In this document: piece after piece, positions 55,218-64,000 of the stretch
How positions within the stretch are numbered: the stretch's first letter is position 1
Layout of the letters: each line of letters begins with the position of its first letter
Source of the DNA: Clostridium paraputrificum
Lineage (GTDB): Bacteria > Bacillota > Clostridia > Clostridiales > Clostridiaceae
Length of the DNA stretch: 64,000 bases
Reading direction: 5' to 3'
Assembly (NCBI RefSeq): GCF_900447045.1
Contig: NZ_UAWH01000014.1
Span: forward strand, 124,001-188,000
Position numbers and translations under genes: made by a program
The notes under the pieces: generated by a model
Seen by the model: the letters and a program-made list of their open reading frames with translations, nothing else
Told to the model about the DNA's origin: nothing
Databases searched by the model: none

Positions 55218-56873
55218 ATGAGTTTAGAAAAATTAGCTGATATTCTGTTCCCAGAGATAGGTAAAACACCAGAATATTATTTAGAAAAGTACCCTAAAAG
55301 AAATTTAAAGGAGGGTGCAGTTGTAGGAAGATATGCACCAAGTCCAACAGGATTCCAACATATTGGAGGAGTATTTGCTGCTTTAATTAATGAAAGATTA
55401 GCTAAGCAAAGTGAAGGTATTTTCTTCTTAAGAATAGAAGATACAGATCAAAAGAGAGAAGTTGAGGGAGCAATAGAAGATACTATTGCAACAATGAAAA
55501 ACTTTGGAATGAATTTTGATGAAGGAATGACAGGGGAGCATAGTGAAATAGGTAATTATGGTCCATATAGACAAAGTTTAAGAAAAGAAATATATTCAAC
55601 ATTTGCTAAAGACTTAGTAAAGAGAGGATTAGCATACCCATGTTTTTGTACTCCTGAGGAGTTAAATGCTGTAAGAGAAAAGCAAATGGCAGAAAAAATC
55701 ACTCCAGGATATCATGGAGAGTTTGCAACATGCAGAAATTTATCCACAGAAGAAGCTATAAAGAGAATAGAAGCTGGGGATAAGTATATTGTTAGATTAA
55801 AATCCCCTGGAAATATAAATAACAGAGTAGAATTCCATGATTTAATAAAAGGAGATATATCTTTCCCAGAAAATGATCAAGATATAGTTATTGTTAAGTC
55901 TGACGGATTACCAACATATCATTTTGCTCATGCTATTGATGATGCCTTAATGAGAACAACTCATGTTATAAGAGGTGAAGAATGGTTATCATCATTACCA
56001 ATACATGTACAATTATTTGATGTGTTAGGATTTGATAGACCCAATTATGCTCACATTCCAACAATAATGAAGAATGATAATGGTTCAAAGAGAAAGCTTT
56101 CAAAGAGAAAAGATGCTGAAGCAGCAGTTTCATATTATAGAGAAGTTGGATATCCAACTGAAGCTGTTGTTGAGTATTTATTAAATATTATTAACTCAAC
56201 ATATGAAGATTGGAGAGCTGAAAATCCAACTACTGACTATCACGAATTCCCAGTTGCTTTAGAAAAGATGAGTAAGAGTGGAGCTTTATTTGATATTGTA
56301 AAATTAAATGATGTAAGTAAAGAATTAATATGTAAAATGAAAGCTGATAAGGTATATGAAAGTTATATAGCTTGGGCTAAAGATTTTGATAAAGAGATGT
56401 ATGATTTAGTTACATCAAATGAGTCTATGTCAAAAGAGATATTTAATATTGATAAGGATGGTCCTAAGCCAAGAAAAGACTTTGCTAAATGGGAAGATGT
56501 AAAAGAGAAAATCTTCTATTTCTTTGATGAATTATTTAATAAGGAATCAGATGAAAATATAGAGTTACCAAAGACTCTTTCTTTAGAAGCTGCAAAGGAA
56601 ATAATAAATGTATATGCAGATAAATTTACATTTAATATTGGAAGCCAAGAGGATTGGTTTGAAGAGTTAAAAGAGATAGGTACAGAATTAGGATATTGTA
56701 CAAATAGAAAAGAATTTAAGGCTAATCCAGAGAACTACAAAGGAATGATTTCTGATGTAGCTGGTGCTGTTAGAGCTGCATTAACTCATAGAAGTAATAC
56801 ACCTGATTTATATACTATTATGCAAATAATGGGTGAAGAAAAGGTTAAATCAAGATTTAAAAACTTTATATAA
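55218..56873 (+). CDS. gltX: Glutamyl-tRNA synthetase
   Basis: This 551-residue class I synthetase has the HIGH-type motif [18 protein letters not shown] near residue 47 and the KMSKS equivalent [12 protein letters not shown] near 293. It charges tRNA-Glu with glutamate. It is longer than the usual bacterial enzyme (about 470-490 residues) because of its central and C-terminal region, as in some cluster I clostridia. AAAGGTGATAAA precedes ATG 55218. T-box control upstream confirms substrate identity. Confidence 0.95.
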   Translation: MSLEKLADILFPEIGKTPEYYLEKYPKRNLKEGAVVGRYAPSPTGFQHIGGVFAALINERLAKQSEGIFFLRIEDTDQKREVEGAIEDTIATMKNFGMNFDEGMTGEHSEIGNYGPYRQSLRKEIYSTFAKDLVKRGLAYPCFCTPEELNAVREKQMAEKITPGYHGEFATCRNLSTEEAIKRIEAGDKYIVRLKSPGNINNRVEFHDLIKGDISFPENDQDIVIVKSDGLPTYHFAHAIDDALMRTTHVIRGEEWLSSLPIHVQLFDVLGFDRPNYAHIPTIMKNDNGSKRKLSKRKDAEAAVSYYREVGYPTEAVVEYLLNIINSTYEDWRAENPTTDYHEFPVALEKMSKSGALFDIVKLNDVSKELICKMKADKVYESYIAWAKDFDKEMYDLVTSNESMSKEIFNIDKDGPKPRKDFAKWEDVKEKIFYFFDELFNKESDENIELPKTLSLEAAKEIINVYADKFTFNIGSQEDWFEELKEIGTELGYCTNRKEFKANPENYKGMISDVAGAVRAALTHRSNTPDLYTIMQIMGEEKVKSRFKNFI

Positions 56874-56889
56874 TAAAATTTATTAAAAA

Positions 56890-56916
56890 AATAGAGTACG
56901 TAAGTACTCTATTTTT
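56890..56916. terminator. Bidirectional terminator between gltX and the DUF1622 gene
   Basis: AATAGAGTAC pairs perfectly with GTACTCTATT around GTAA. Runs of T residues flank it on both strands. Confidence 0.88.
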
Positions 56917-57239
56917 TAATGAGCTGATTCTGCTTTCATTTCTGAATGAATTACAAATGCTAATAATGCTCTCAATAAAATAATTGCAGCAAGTATGTAC
57001 ATTTCGTCAAAAGAATTAATTATTACGGTTTTTAAAATCTCTGCACCCATTTTAAATTCTAAAGCTAAAGTTAGTGCTTTTGCAAACTCTACTTTTATAG
57101 GATAGCTTGTCTTAGAAATAAGTGATAATGCATATTTGTAAAAGGCTTTTATAGCACCTACAAATATAATTATTATTCCCATAAGTTCTAGTGTGTGAAT
57201 ACCTATAGGAACAATAGTGCCTATAGCATGTTCTAACAT
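56916..57239 (-). CDS. DUF1622 family membrane protein
   Basis: This 107-residue protein has three hydrophobic segments (IHTLELMGIIIIFVGAIKAF; an amphipathic middle EFAKALTLALEFKMGAEILK; MYILAAIILLRALLAFVIH). The arrangement and the conserved middle fit DUF1622, whose function is unknown. I chose ATG 57239, preceded by GGGGG; longer readings upstream include the glnS terminator hairpin. It lies behind glnS on the same strand. Confidence 0.8.
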   Translation of the reverse strand: MLEHAIGTIVPIGIHTLELMGIIIIFVGAIKAFYKYALSLISKTSYPIKVEFAKALTLALEFKMGAEILKTVIINSFDEMYILAAIILLRALLAFVIHSEMKAESAH

Positions 57240-57271
57240 AAAATTTTCCCCCTTACCATCTAATCTTTTGT

Positions 57272-57309
57272 GTTTTAAAAGAGCATAGTAGTGTTTAACT
57301 ATGCTCATA
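57272..57309 (-). terminator. Terminator of glnS
   Basis: On the minus strand GAGCATAGT pairs with ACTATGCTC and TTTTAAAA follows. It separates glnS from the DUF1622 gene, with possible read-through. Confidence 0.7.
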
Positions 57310-57315
57310 TTTTAA

Positions 57316-58977
57316 CTATTTGTTTAATTTAAAAGAGCTCTTTAATGATACTATTCTATTAAATACTAAATTATCAGTAGTAGAATCCTTTGAGTCTACA
57401 TTAAAGTATCCATGTCTAAATAATTGATATTTTTCTTGGGCTTTAGCACCTTTAACTGATGGTTCTATAAATCCTTTTAAAGTTGTTAAAGAGTTAGGAT
57501 TTATTTGTTCTAAGAAGTGTTTGCCTTCGTTTTCTTCTACATCATCAAGTATAAGAGGTTCATACAACCTAAATTCAGCTGGAATAGCAGTTTTAGCATT
57601 TACCCAGTGAATAGTTCCTTTAACTTTTCTTCCTGTAAATCCGCTACCACTCTTAGTTTCGGGATCATAAGTACAGTGAATTTCAGTTACATTTCCTTCT
57701 TCGTCTTTAATTACATCAGTACATTTAACGAAATATGCCCCTTTAAGTCTAACTTCATTTCCAGGGAATAGTCTGAAATATTTCTTAACTGGAACTTCCA
57801 TAAAATCTTCTCTTTCAATGTAAAGTTCTCTAGAGAATTCTACTTGTCTAGTACCTGCAGATTCATCATTAGGGTTATTTTCTATTTCAAGTATTTCAGA
57901 TTGTCCTTCAGGGTAATTAGTTATTACTAATTTTAATGGGTTAAGAACAGCCATTGCTCTTGTAGCTGTTGGGTTTAAGTCTTCTCTAATAAAATATTCA
58001 AGCATTTGTTCATCAACTACTGAAGATGCTTTTGCAACCCCAATTGCTGAACAGAAATTTCTAATAGATGCAGGGGTATATCCCTTTCTTCTTAAACCAG
58101 CTATAGTAGGCATTCTTGGATCATCCCATCCATCAACAATGCCTTCATCAACAAGAAGTTTAAGCTTTCTTTTACTCATAACTGTATTTGTAAGATTTAA
58201 TCTTGCAAACTCAATTTGTCTTGGAGTAGATTCCATTTCACATTCTTTAACGACCCAATCATAAAGCGGTCTATGATCTTCAAATTCTAATGTACAAATA
58301 GAGTGAGTTATTCCTTCTATTGCATCTTCTATAGGATGTGCAAAATCGTACATAGGATAGATACACCATTTATCACCTGTATTATGATGAACAGAGTGAG
58401 ATATTCTATAGATTATTGGGTCTCTCATATTAATGTTAGGAGAAGACATATCTATTTTTGCTCTTAGAACTTTTTTTCCGTCTTCAAATTCACCATTTTT
58501 CATTCTTTCTAGAAGATCTAAGTTTTCTTCAACACTTCTATTTCTATAAGGACTCTCTTTTCCAGGAGCAGTTAAGCTTCCTCTATAGTCCTTCATTTCT
58601 TCTGGCGTTAAATCACATACGTAAGCTTTTCCTTTTTTTATAAGAAGTTGAGCTTTTTCGTACATAATATCGAAGTAGTTAGAAGCAAAAAGTAGTTCAT
58701 CCCAATCGAATCCTAACCACTTTACATCTTCTTTAATTGATTCAACATATTCAGTGTCTTCTTTTATTGGATTAGTATCATCAAATCTAAGATTTGTTTT
58801 ACCATTAAACTCATCTGCTAATTGGAAGTTTAAGCAGATTGATTTTGCGTGACCTATATGTAGGTAGCCATTTGGTTCTGGTGGAAAACGTGTAATTATT
58901 TCTTTGTGTTTTCCAGATTCTAAATCGTCTATTACTATGTTTCTAATAAAATTAGATGAGTTGATTTCGTTTGCCAT
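57316..58977 (-). CDS. glnS: Glutaminyl-tRNA synthetase
   Basis: This 553-residue class I synthetase has [20 protein letters not shown] near residue 30 (HIGH motif) and the KMSKS-type [11 protein letters not shown] near 265. The C-terminal anticodon-binding beta-barrels include [14 protein letters not shown]. It charges tRNA-Gln directly. GlnRS is rare among Firmicutes, most of which use GatCAB, and is thought to be acquired in clostridia that have it. No T-box is seen in its short leader. Confidence 0.96.
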   Translation of the reverse strand: MANEINSSNFIRNIVIDDLESGKHKEIITRFPPEPNGYLHIGHAKSICLNFQLADEFNGKTNLRFDDTNPIKEDTEYVESIKEDVKWLGFDWDELLFASNYFDIMYEKAQLLIKKGKAYVCDLTPEEMKDYRGSLTAPGKESPYRNRSVEENLDLLERMKNGEFEDGKKVLRAKIDMSSPNINMRDPIIYRISHSVHHNTGDKWCIYPMYDFAHPIEDAIEGITHSICTLEFEDHRPLYDWVVKECEMESTPRQIEFARLNLTNTVMSKRKLKLLVDEGIVDGWDDPRMPTIAGLRRKGYTPASIRNFCSAIGVAKASSVVDEQMLEYFIREDLNPTATRAMAVLNPLKLVITNYPEGQSEILEIENNPNDESAGTRQVEFSRELYIEREDFMEVPVKKYFRLFPGNEVRLKGAYFVKCTDVIKDEEGNVTEIHCTYDPETKSGSGFTGRKVKGTIHWVNAKTAIPAEFRLYEPLILDDVEENEGKHFLEQINPNSLTTLKGFIEPSVKGAKAQEKYQLFRHGYFNVDSKDSTTDNLVFNRIVSLKSSFKLNK

Positions 58978-59083
58978 AATATTTACCCTCTCCTAATGTA
59001 TTTATCTTAATTATATTTATTTACTTTTACCTTTAATTTTAATCTAATATATAAAAAAAATAAAGTAACTATTGATTTTTAAA

Positions 59084-59149
59084 GAAAAAAATAGTACTAA
59101 TATGTGCAAAATGAAGATAATTATATTATTATCACACATAAGTACTATT
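59084..59149 (-). terminator. Terminator of the permuted papain-fold gene
   Basis: On the minus strand AATAGTACTTATGTG pairs with CACATATTAGTACTATT (one bulge) across a long AT-rich loop and is followed by a run of T residues. Confidence 0.7.
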
Positions 59150-59157
59150 CATATTTG

Positions 59158-59718
59158 TCATATTAATGCAACTTGAGTTTCAATAGAGAAATCTAGTTCA
59201 TTTATAAAACCTTCATAGATTAAGGTTTTGTTTGGTATATTCAATAAATCAGTAGGACTAGTTAATTCTGGTATCTTTGGACTATGCCATATATTACTTT
59301 GCTTCAGAAGAGTTGTTATAAATTGTGAACAGAAGTAGTGGTTGTCTCTATGTATTGGCTTGTCCATCAATACTCCAAAAAGTCCTATAAAGTTGTACCT
59401 ATAATTTATATCAGAATCAAAAAATGATTTAATTTCTCTTTCTAAGTCAAGAAACTGTTTTTCTGTTATTTCTAGCTTGTAGATTAAGCAGCGTGCATTT
59501 GGAGACTTTTGAAAAACTCCTGTATAAATATTTTCAGTTGTTAAACCACCTGAAAAAGGATTATCTGGGTCTAATCTTCCAAAAGAATACATTGTTTTAA
59601 AAGATGAATCTAAACTTATTGAAACATGAGTATAATGTGTTTTTGTAACAAATCCGATTGAACGAGATAACCAAGTGCCTGTCCTAGAAAAAACTAAGTA
59701 TATTGGCATTTTTCTCAT
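59158..59718 (-). CDS. Permuted papain-like (YiiX/NlpC-P60 superfamily) protein
   Basis: This 186-residue protein has a histidine motif first (KTHYTHVSISLD near residue 28) and a cysteine motif later (DNHYFCSQFITTLLK near 127), the circularly permuted order of the YiiX-like branch. The fold suggests a cysteine hydrolase acting on amide or acyl bonds, but the substrate is not known. It has no signal peptide. AAGGAG lies upstream of ATG 59718. It stands alone between glnS and a lipoprotein gene on the same strand. Confidence 0.75.
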   Translation of the reverse strand: MRKMPIYLVFSRTGTWLSRSIGFVTKTHYTHVSISLDSSFKTMYSFGRLDPDNPFSGGLTTENIYTGVFQKSPNARCLIYKLEITEKQFLDLEREIKSFFDSDINYRYNFIGLFGVLMDKPIHRDNHYFCSQFITTLLKQSNIWHSPKIPELTSPTDLLNIPNKTLIYEGFINELDFSIETQVALI

Positions 59719-59786
59719 AAGAGTATTCTCCTTTTGTCAATTTATAAGATAATTATATATTTAAACTATAGGAAAATCTATAACAA

Positions 59787-60239
59787 TTAATTGGTAGAAT
59801 TAGCTTTTTCAAGTTTGTCTGAAGAAAGGTACAATTCATATACCTTATGATTTTCATCCTCTTCTTTGAAAGCTACAGATACTCTAACCTCTTCTTCCTC
59901 ATCAGAAAATTTTGTGTTATATATGGCAAAGTTATAACCATTTCTTTTTTCTCCATAATCAAATTCTAGTGATTCGAATACTCCAACTGTAGTGATTAAA
60001 AGTGCGCTTTCTTTTTGAAAGGTACCATAATCATAAGATTCCTTCATATCGTCACTTAAGTGCTTTGAGAATGTATTATAATCATTATTGCTTAAAGCAG
60101 TTAAAACAGTTGATAATACTTCATCACTATATGAACTTATTTCACTATAATCTAGCTTTTTTACACAACCAATAAAAATAGAAGGAATAAAGAGTAGTAA
60201 TAGGGATATAGAAAATAATTTCTTTTTCAATAGTTTCAT
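59787..60239 (-). CDS. Small lipoprotein (DUF3887-like)
   Basis: This 150-residue protein has a lipoprotein signal: basic MKLLKKK, a hydrophobic core and the lipobox IFIGC with Cys25. The mature part is acidic and mixed alpha/beta (STVLTALSNNDYNTFSKHLS, DEEEEVRVSVAFKEED), resembling the DUF3887 fold. The role is unknown. It would be anchored on the outer face of the membrane. AAGGAGATG precedes the start. Confidence 0.7.
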   Translation of the reverse strand: MKLLKKKLFSISLLLLFIPSIFIGCVKKLDYSEISSYSDEVLSTVLTALSNNDYNTFSKHLSDDMKESYDYGTFQKESALLITTVGVFESLEFDYGEKRNGYNFAIYNTKFSDEEEEVRVSVAFKEEDENHKVYELYLSSDKLEKANSTN

Positions 60240-60370
60240 CTCCTTGCGCTAATAAATAAACTATAATTTCATTTTAATATAACTAATAATATTTATGACA
60301 ATAATTTATAAAAATAATTTTGTGGTAAAATATAGTATAAACATAAAAGGTTGTAGTATGGAGGGGCAGG

Positions 60371-61048
60371 ATGTTAGGAACAGTAGTTAATTGTGGAACA
60401 ATAATATTAGGTTGCATTGTAGGATTAGTAGTTAAGGGGAGATTAAAAGAAAAAGTTAGTACAACAATAATGAATGGACTAGCTTTGTGTGTTTTATACA
60501 TAGGAATATCAGGAGCGCTAAAAGGAGAAAATACTCTTCAGATGATAATTTCTGTAGGGGTTGGGGCTCTTATAGGTGAGTTAATTGATATTGACAAAGG
60601 ATTGAAAAGTGTAGGAGATTATTTAGAAAGTAAAATTAATAAAGGTAATGGAGAAAAATCAATATCTGAAGGTTTTGTAACAGCAAGCTTACTATTTTGT
60701 GTTGGTGCTATGGCTATAGTAGGATCTTTAGAAAGTGGTCTTCAAGGTAATCATACAACTTTATATGCTAAGTCAATATTAGATGGAATATCTTCAATAA
60801 TATTTACATCAACTCTAGGAATAGGGGTTATGTTTTCTGCTGTAGCTGTTTTAATATATCAAGGTGGAATTACACTTTGTGCAGGAATTCTTGGGGGGAT
60901 ATTAAGCACAGTAGTTATAGGAAATATGTCCGCAGTAGGTAGTTTGTTAATAGTAGGTATTGGGCTAAATATGTTAGGAGTTACAAAGATTAAGGTGGCA
61001 AATTTGTTACCAGCTATATTTATTCCAATAATATTCGGAATCTTTTAA
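60371..61048 (+). CDS. DUF554 family membrane protein
   Basis: This 225-residue polytopic protein has about seven hydrophobic segments. It shows DUF554 (YdfK-type) signatures: GTVVNCGTIILGCIVGL at the start, VGALIGELIDIDKGL near residue 65, and FCVGAMAIVGSLESGLQG near 115. A transport role is suggested for the family but unproven. GGAGGGG lies just before ATG 60371. It is divergent from the lipoprotein gene. Confidence 0.85.
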   Translation: MLGTVVNCGTIILGCIVGLVVKGRLKEKVSTTIMNGLALCVLYIGISGALKGENTLQMIISVGVGALIGELIDIDKGLKSVGDYLESKINKGNGEKSISEGFVTASLLFCVGAMAIVGSLESGLQGNHTTLYAKSILDGISSIIFTSTLGIGVMFSAVAVLIYQGGITLCAGILGGILSTVVIGNMSAVGSLLIVGIGLNMLGVTKIKVANLLPAIFIPIIFGIF

Positions 61049-61084
61049 GAAAATGGGGAAAGATATAAATAAGAACATATGTTG

Positions 61085-61093
61085 TGTTATAAT
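61085..61093 (+). promoter_or_regulatory. Extended -10 promoter of pcrA
   Basis: TGTTATAAT lies 31 bp before the pcrA start codon. No clear -35 is present. Confidence 0.55.
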
Positions 61094-61123
61094 GGTTGAG
61101 AATTAGGAAGGAGGAATTTAATT

Positions 61124-63373
61124 ATGGATTTAAAGTCGTTATTAAATAAGGAACAATATGAGGGTGCTATTACTGTAGAGGGACAGGTCTTAATACTAGC
61201 TGGAGCAGGTTCAGGTAAGACAAGAGTTCTTACATATAGAATGGCACATATGATTGAAGATTTAGGTATACCACCTTATAAGATCTTAGCGATAACCTTC
61301 ACTAATAAGGCAGCCAAGGAAATGAAGGATAGAATTAAGAAAATTGTTGGAGACAAGGCAGAGGATATGTGGATATCTACATTCCATTCAACTTGTGTAA
61401 GGATTTTGAGAAGAGAAATTCAACATCTAGGATATAAAAGCAATTTTACTATATATGATACATCAGACCAAAAGACTCTTATTACAGAGTGCATGAAGGC
61501 TTTAAATATAAATGATAAGGATATTACTCAAAGAGAAATTATAGGTAAGATAGGTAGAGCTAAAGATAAAATGCAAAGTGCAGATAGCTTTAAAAGAGAG
61601 AATGAATCTAACTTTAGAGAAAATAAAATAGCAGATGTTTACTTAATGTATCAAAAGAGATTAAAAGAAAATAATGCTATGGATTTTGATGATTTAATAT
61701 TTAAAACAGTAGAATTATTTAAGAAAAATTCAGATGTTTTAGAGTTTTATCAAAGAAAGTTCCAATATATCATGGTTGATGAGTACCAAGATACAAATGG
61801 AGCACAATATGAGTTTATAAAACTTCTGGCAGCTAAGTATAAGAATCTTTGTGTAGTAGGAGATGACGATCAAAGTATATATGGATGGAGAGGTGCTGAT
61901 ATATCGAATATTTTAAACTTCGAAAAAGACTATCCATCAGCAAAAGTTATTAAACTTGAACAAAACTATAGATCAAAAGGAAATATCTTAAGTGCAGCTA
62001 ATGTAGTTATTGCGAATAATAATTATAGAAAAGATAAGGCGTTAAGAACTGAACAAGAAGCAGGAAGTAAAATAAAGATATATAGATCTTTTGATGATAG
62101 AGCAGAGGGAGATTTTGTATCTAAGACTATTGCAGATATCAAACATAAAGAAGGAAGAAAAAATGAAGATTTTGCAATTTTATATAGAACCAATGCACAA
62201 TCTCGTATATTTGAAGAAACCTTAAGAAGAAGAGGAATTTCTTATAAGATAGTTGGTGGCACTAGATTCTATGATAGAAAAGAAATTAAGGACCTTCTAT
62301 CTTACTTAAAGGTATTAGTGAATCCACAGGATGATATTAGTTTAAGAAGAATTATTAATGTTCCAAAGAGAAGTATAGGAGATGCTACTGTAGGGAAAGT
62401 ACAAGACTTTGCTGATGACTTTGAATTGGATTTATGGGATGCTTTAACTCAAGCTAGAAGTATTCCTTCATTAACAGCAAGAAATGCCGCTTGTATAGAG
62501 AAGTTTACAACATTAATGGATAATTTCATGGAATTAAAAGATACAGTTCCTGTGTCTGTACTTATAGAAAGCATACTTAAAGATACAGGTTATTTAGATG
62601 AATTATCTAAATCAAATGAAATAGAAGATAAGAGTAGAATAGAGAACTTAAAGGAATTAGTATCAGATGCTGTTGATTTTGAAAAAAGTAGTGAAGACAA
62701 ATCTTTGGAAGCTTACTTGGAAAAGGTATCACTAGTCCAAGATACAGATAAGTTGGAGGAAGAAGATGAAGGAGAAGGTTCCGTAGTGTTAATGACTGTC
62801 CATAGTGCAAAAGGATTAGAATTCCCAGTTGTATTTATGGTTGGTATGGAAAATGGAATATTCCCTAGTGAGGCTGACTTTAATGAAGAAGACAAGATGG
62901 AGGAATCTAGAAGGCTTTGCTATGTTGCTATAACTAGAGCTAAAGAAATGCTATATATGACTTCTGCAGAAGTTAGAAAGCAATTTGGTAGAACAGTTGC
63001 ATATAGTCAATCAGACTTTATAGGAGAAATAAAATCTGATTTAAAGGAATATATTAATGAAAGGGGTTTAGCTGGTACATCAACCTTTGCAAAGCCTATG
63101 AATACAGGAGTTAACAACCCTCATAGCCTAAGAAGTAATATGTATTCTTCTAATAGAAATATATCTGGGGCAAGTAATACTTCTGATGGAAGTGCCACAC
63201 TTATTACATCTGATGAAATTACTATGGGAAGAAAAGTTAAGCATGATAAATTTGGTGTTGGAACAATAGTTTCAATAACTCAATCTGGCAATGATAAGAA
63301 GTTAACTATAGCTTTTGATAAGCAAGGTGTTAAAATGCTTATGCTATCTATGGCCAATTTAGAGGTATTATAA
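61124..63373 (+). CDS. pcrA: ATP-dependent DNA helicase PcrA
   Basis: This 749-residue superfamily 1A helicase has all expected motifs: Walker [17 protein letters not shown] near residue 29, [16 protein letters not shown], Walker [15 protein letters not shown] near 218, [15 protein letters not shown], and motif [17 protein letters not shown]. The C-terminal end is a small beta-rich domain ([17 protein letters not shown]) known to contact RNA polymerase in PcrA/UvrD. It unwinds DNA in repair and clears obstacles. GGAGG precedes ATG 61124. ligA follows after 20 bp, the conserved pcrA-ligA arrangement. Confidence 0.96.
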   Translation: MDLKSLLNKEQYEGAITVEGQVLILAGAGSGKTRVLTYRMAHMIEDLGIPPYKILAITFTNKAAKEMKDRIKKIVGDKAEDMWISTFHSTCVRILRREIQHLGYKSNFTIYDTSDQKTLITECMKALNINDKDITQREIIGKIGRAKDKMQSADSFKRENESNFRENKIADVYLMYQKRLKENNAMDFDDLIFKTVELFKKNSDVLEFYQRKFQYIMVDEYQDTNGAQYEFIKLLAAKYKNLCVVGDDDQSIYGWRGADISNILNFEKDYPSAKVIKLEQNYRSKGNILSAANVVIANNNYRKDKALRTEQEAGSKIKIYRSFDDRAEGDFVSKTIADIKHKEGRKNEDFAILYRTNAQSRIFEETLRRRGISYKIVGGTRFYDRKEIKDLLSYLKVLVNPQDDISLRRIINVPKRSIGDATVGKVQDFADDFELDLWDALTQARSIPSLTARNAACIEKFTTLMDNFMELKDTVPVSVLIESILKDTGYLDELSKSNEIEDKSRIENLKELVSDAVDFEKSSEDKSLEAYLEKVSLVQDTDKLEEEDEGEGSVVLMTVHSAKGLEFPVVFMVGMENGIFPSEADFNEEDKMEESRRLCYVAITRAKEMLYMTSAEVRKQFGRTVAYSQSDFIGEIKSDLKEYINERGLAGTSTFAKPMNTGVNNPHSLRSNMYSSNRNISGASNTSDGSATLITSDEITMGRKVKHDKFGVGTIVSITQSGNDKKLTIAFDKQGVKMLMLSMANLEVL

Positions 63374-63393
63374 TATTTAGGAGGAATCCATTA

Positions 63394-64000
63394 ATGGATA
63401 AGAATAAAAGAATTGAAGAGTTAGTAAATGAGTTAAATAGGTATTCATATGAATATTATACATTAGATGCACCTTCAGTTTCTGATAAGGATTATGACAA
63501 AAAATATGATGAGTTAAGGATGTTGGAAGAGGAGACTGGATATATTCTTCCATATTCTCCTACATTAAGGGTTGGAGATACTGTTCTTGAAGGATTTAGC
63601 AAGTATACTCATAAAGGCAGATTGTGGAGTATGGATAAAGCTCAAAGTGTAGAGGAACTTAAGGAATGGCATAATAGAAATAAAAAATTCATAGAAGCTA
63701 TGAGATCTCAAGGTGAAGATTTACCAGATTTAAAATATGTATTAACTAAAAAGTTTGATGGATTAACTATTAATTTAACATATGATGAAGATGGTGTACT
63801 TGTTACAGCTGCTACTAGAGGAACTGGAGAAATGGGGGAAGAAGTAACAGCACAAGTAAAAACTATAAAGTCTATTCCGTTAAAGATAGATTCTAAGGAT
63901 ATATTTGAGGTTCATGGTGAAGCCATAATGACTACTGAAGCTTTTGAAGAATATAATAAGAAAGCAGAAGTACCACTTAAGAACTTAAGAAATGGTGCAG
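63394..64000 (+). CDS. ligA: NAD+-dependent DNA ligase LigA (5' part, cut by window edge)
   Basis: This open frame of 202 codons runs off the window. The N-terminal Ia domain ([33 protein letters not shown]) binds NMN. The adenylation lysine is in [13 protein letters not shown] near residue 119, a KFDG variant of the usual KIDG/KVDG motif. [11 protein letters not shown] and EVHGEAIM follow as the next nucleotidyltransferase motifs. AGGAGG lies upstream of ATG 63394. It is probably co-transcribed with pcrA. Confidence 0.93.
   Translation, partial: MDKNKRIEELVNELNRYSYEYYTLDAPSVSDKDYDKKYDELRMLEEETGYILPYSPTLRVGDTVLEGFSKYTHKGRLWSMDKAQSVEELKEWHNRNKKFIEAMRSQGEDLPDLKYVLTKKFDGLTINLTYDEDGVLVTAATRGTGEMGEEVTAQVKTIKSIPLKIDSKDIFEVHGEAIMTTEAFEEYNKKAEVPLKNLRNGA

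Overview
The window is AT-rich, has short intergenic gaps, strong AGGAGG-type ribosome binding sites, an anaerobic butyryl-CoA operon, a ferredoxin hydrogenase, NfnAB and a Gram-positive type IV pilus operon. This points to a Clostridium sensu stricto (cluster I) chromosome, probably near the C. perfringens group. The species is an inference from gene content and order; no rRNA gene is present. No insertion sequence, prophage, CRISPR array, tRNA or rRNA gene was seen.

Layout. 1-1.0 kb: end of a P-type metal ATPase, then a manganese (yybP-ykoY) riboswitch and mntP. 1.2-6.8 kb: the redox repressor gene rex, a consensus Rex operator, and crt-bcd-etfB-etfA-hbd for crotonyl/butyryl-CoA synthesis. 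6.8-25.4 kb: an accessory glycosaminoglycan (hyaluronan/chondroitin type) utilization island. It holds a GH35 beta-galactosidase, a LUD-domain protein, a LevR-type sigma-54 activator, a mannose-family PTS, unsaturated glucuronyl hydrolase, an intracellular heparinase II/III-family lyase, kduI-kduD-kdgK-kdgA, and a surface PL8 lyase. 25.5-35 kb: nfnAB, nhaA, ogg, a small HNH protein, a monomeric [FeFe] hydrogenase, and CIRCE-controlled groES-groEL. 35.3-43.9 kb: type IV pilus operon pilB-C-A-D-M-N-O plus three minor pilins. 44-50.8 kb: guanine riboswitch with guaB, guaA, an O-antigen-ligase-like membrane protein, pgi and a YqxD-family gene. 50.9-64 kb: a Y_Y_Y-type repeat protein with a lytic transglycosylase, an RsuA-family pseudouridine synthase, a candidate small RNA, T-box-gltX, a DUF1622 gene, glnS, a permuted papain-fold protein, a lipoprotein, a DUF554 protein, pcrA and the start of ligA.

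How the island works (family knowledge plus inference). The PL8 enzyme cuts the polymer at the cell surface. The PTS imports unsaturated disaccharides and Ugl releases the unsaturated uronate. KduI, KduD, KdgK and KdgA then convert it to pyruvate and glyceraldehyde 3-phosphate. Four near-identical sigma-54 promoters of the form TTGGCAT...CTTGCT, with exact GG-N10-GC spacing, precede all four structural transcription units. A recurring GTGTCATWA motif lies upstream of them. The divergent LevR-type activator very likely governs the whole island through these sites.

The observations most worth following are the sigma-54 regulon with its putative activator sites and one reversed promoter-like copy, a free-standing small RNA of about 90 nt (about 54637-54725) with the same UAGCCCC motif in two hairpin loops, the nested rex-terminator/crt-promoter architecture, and the candidate pilin glycosyl-ligase near the pilus operon.
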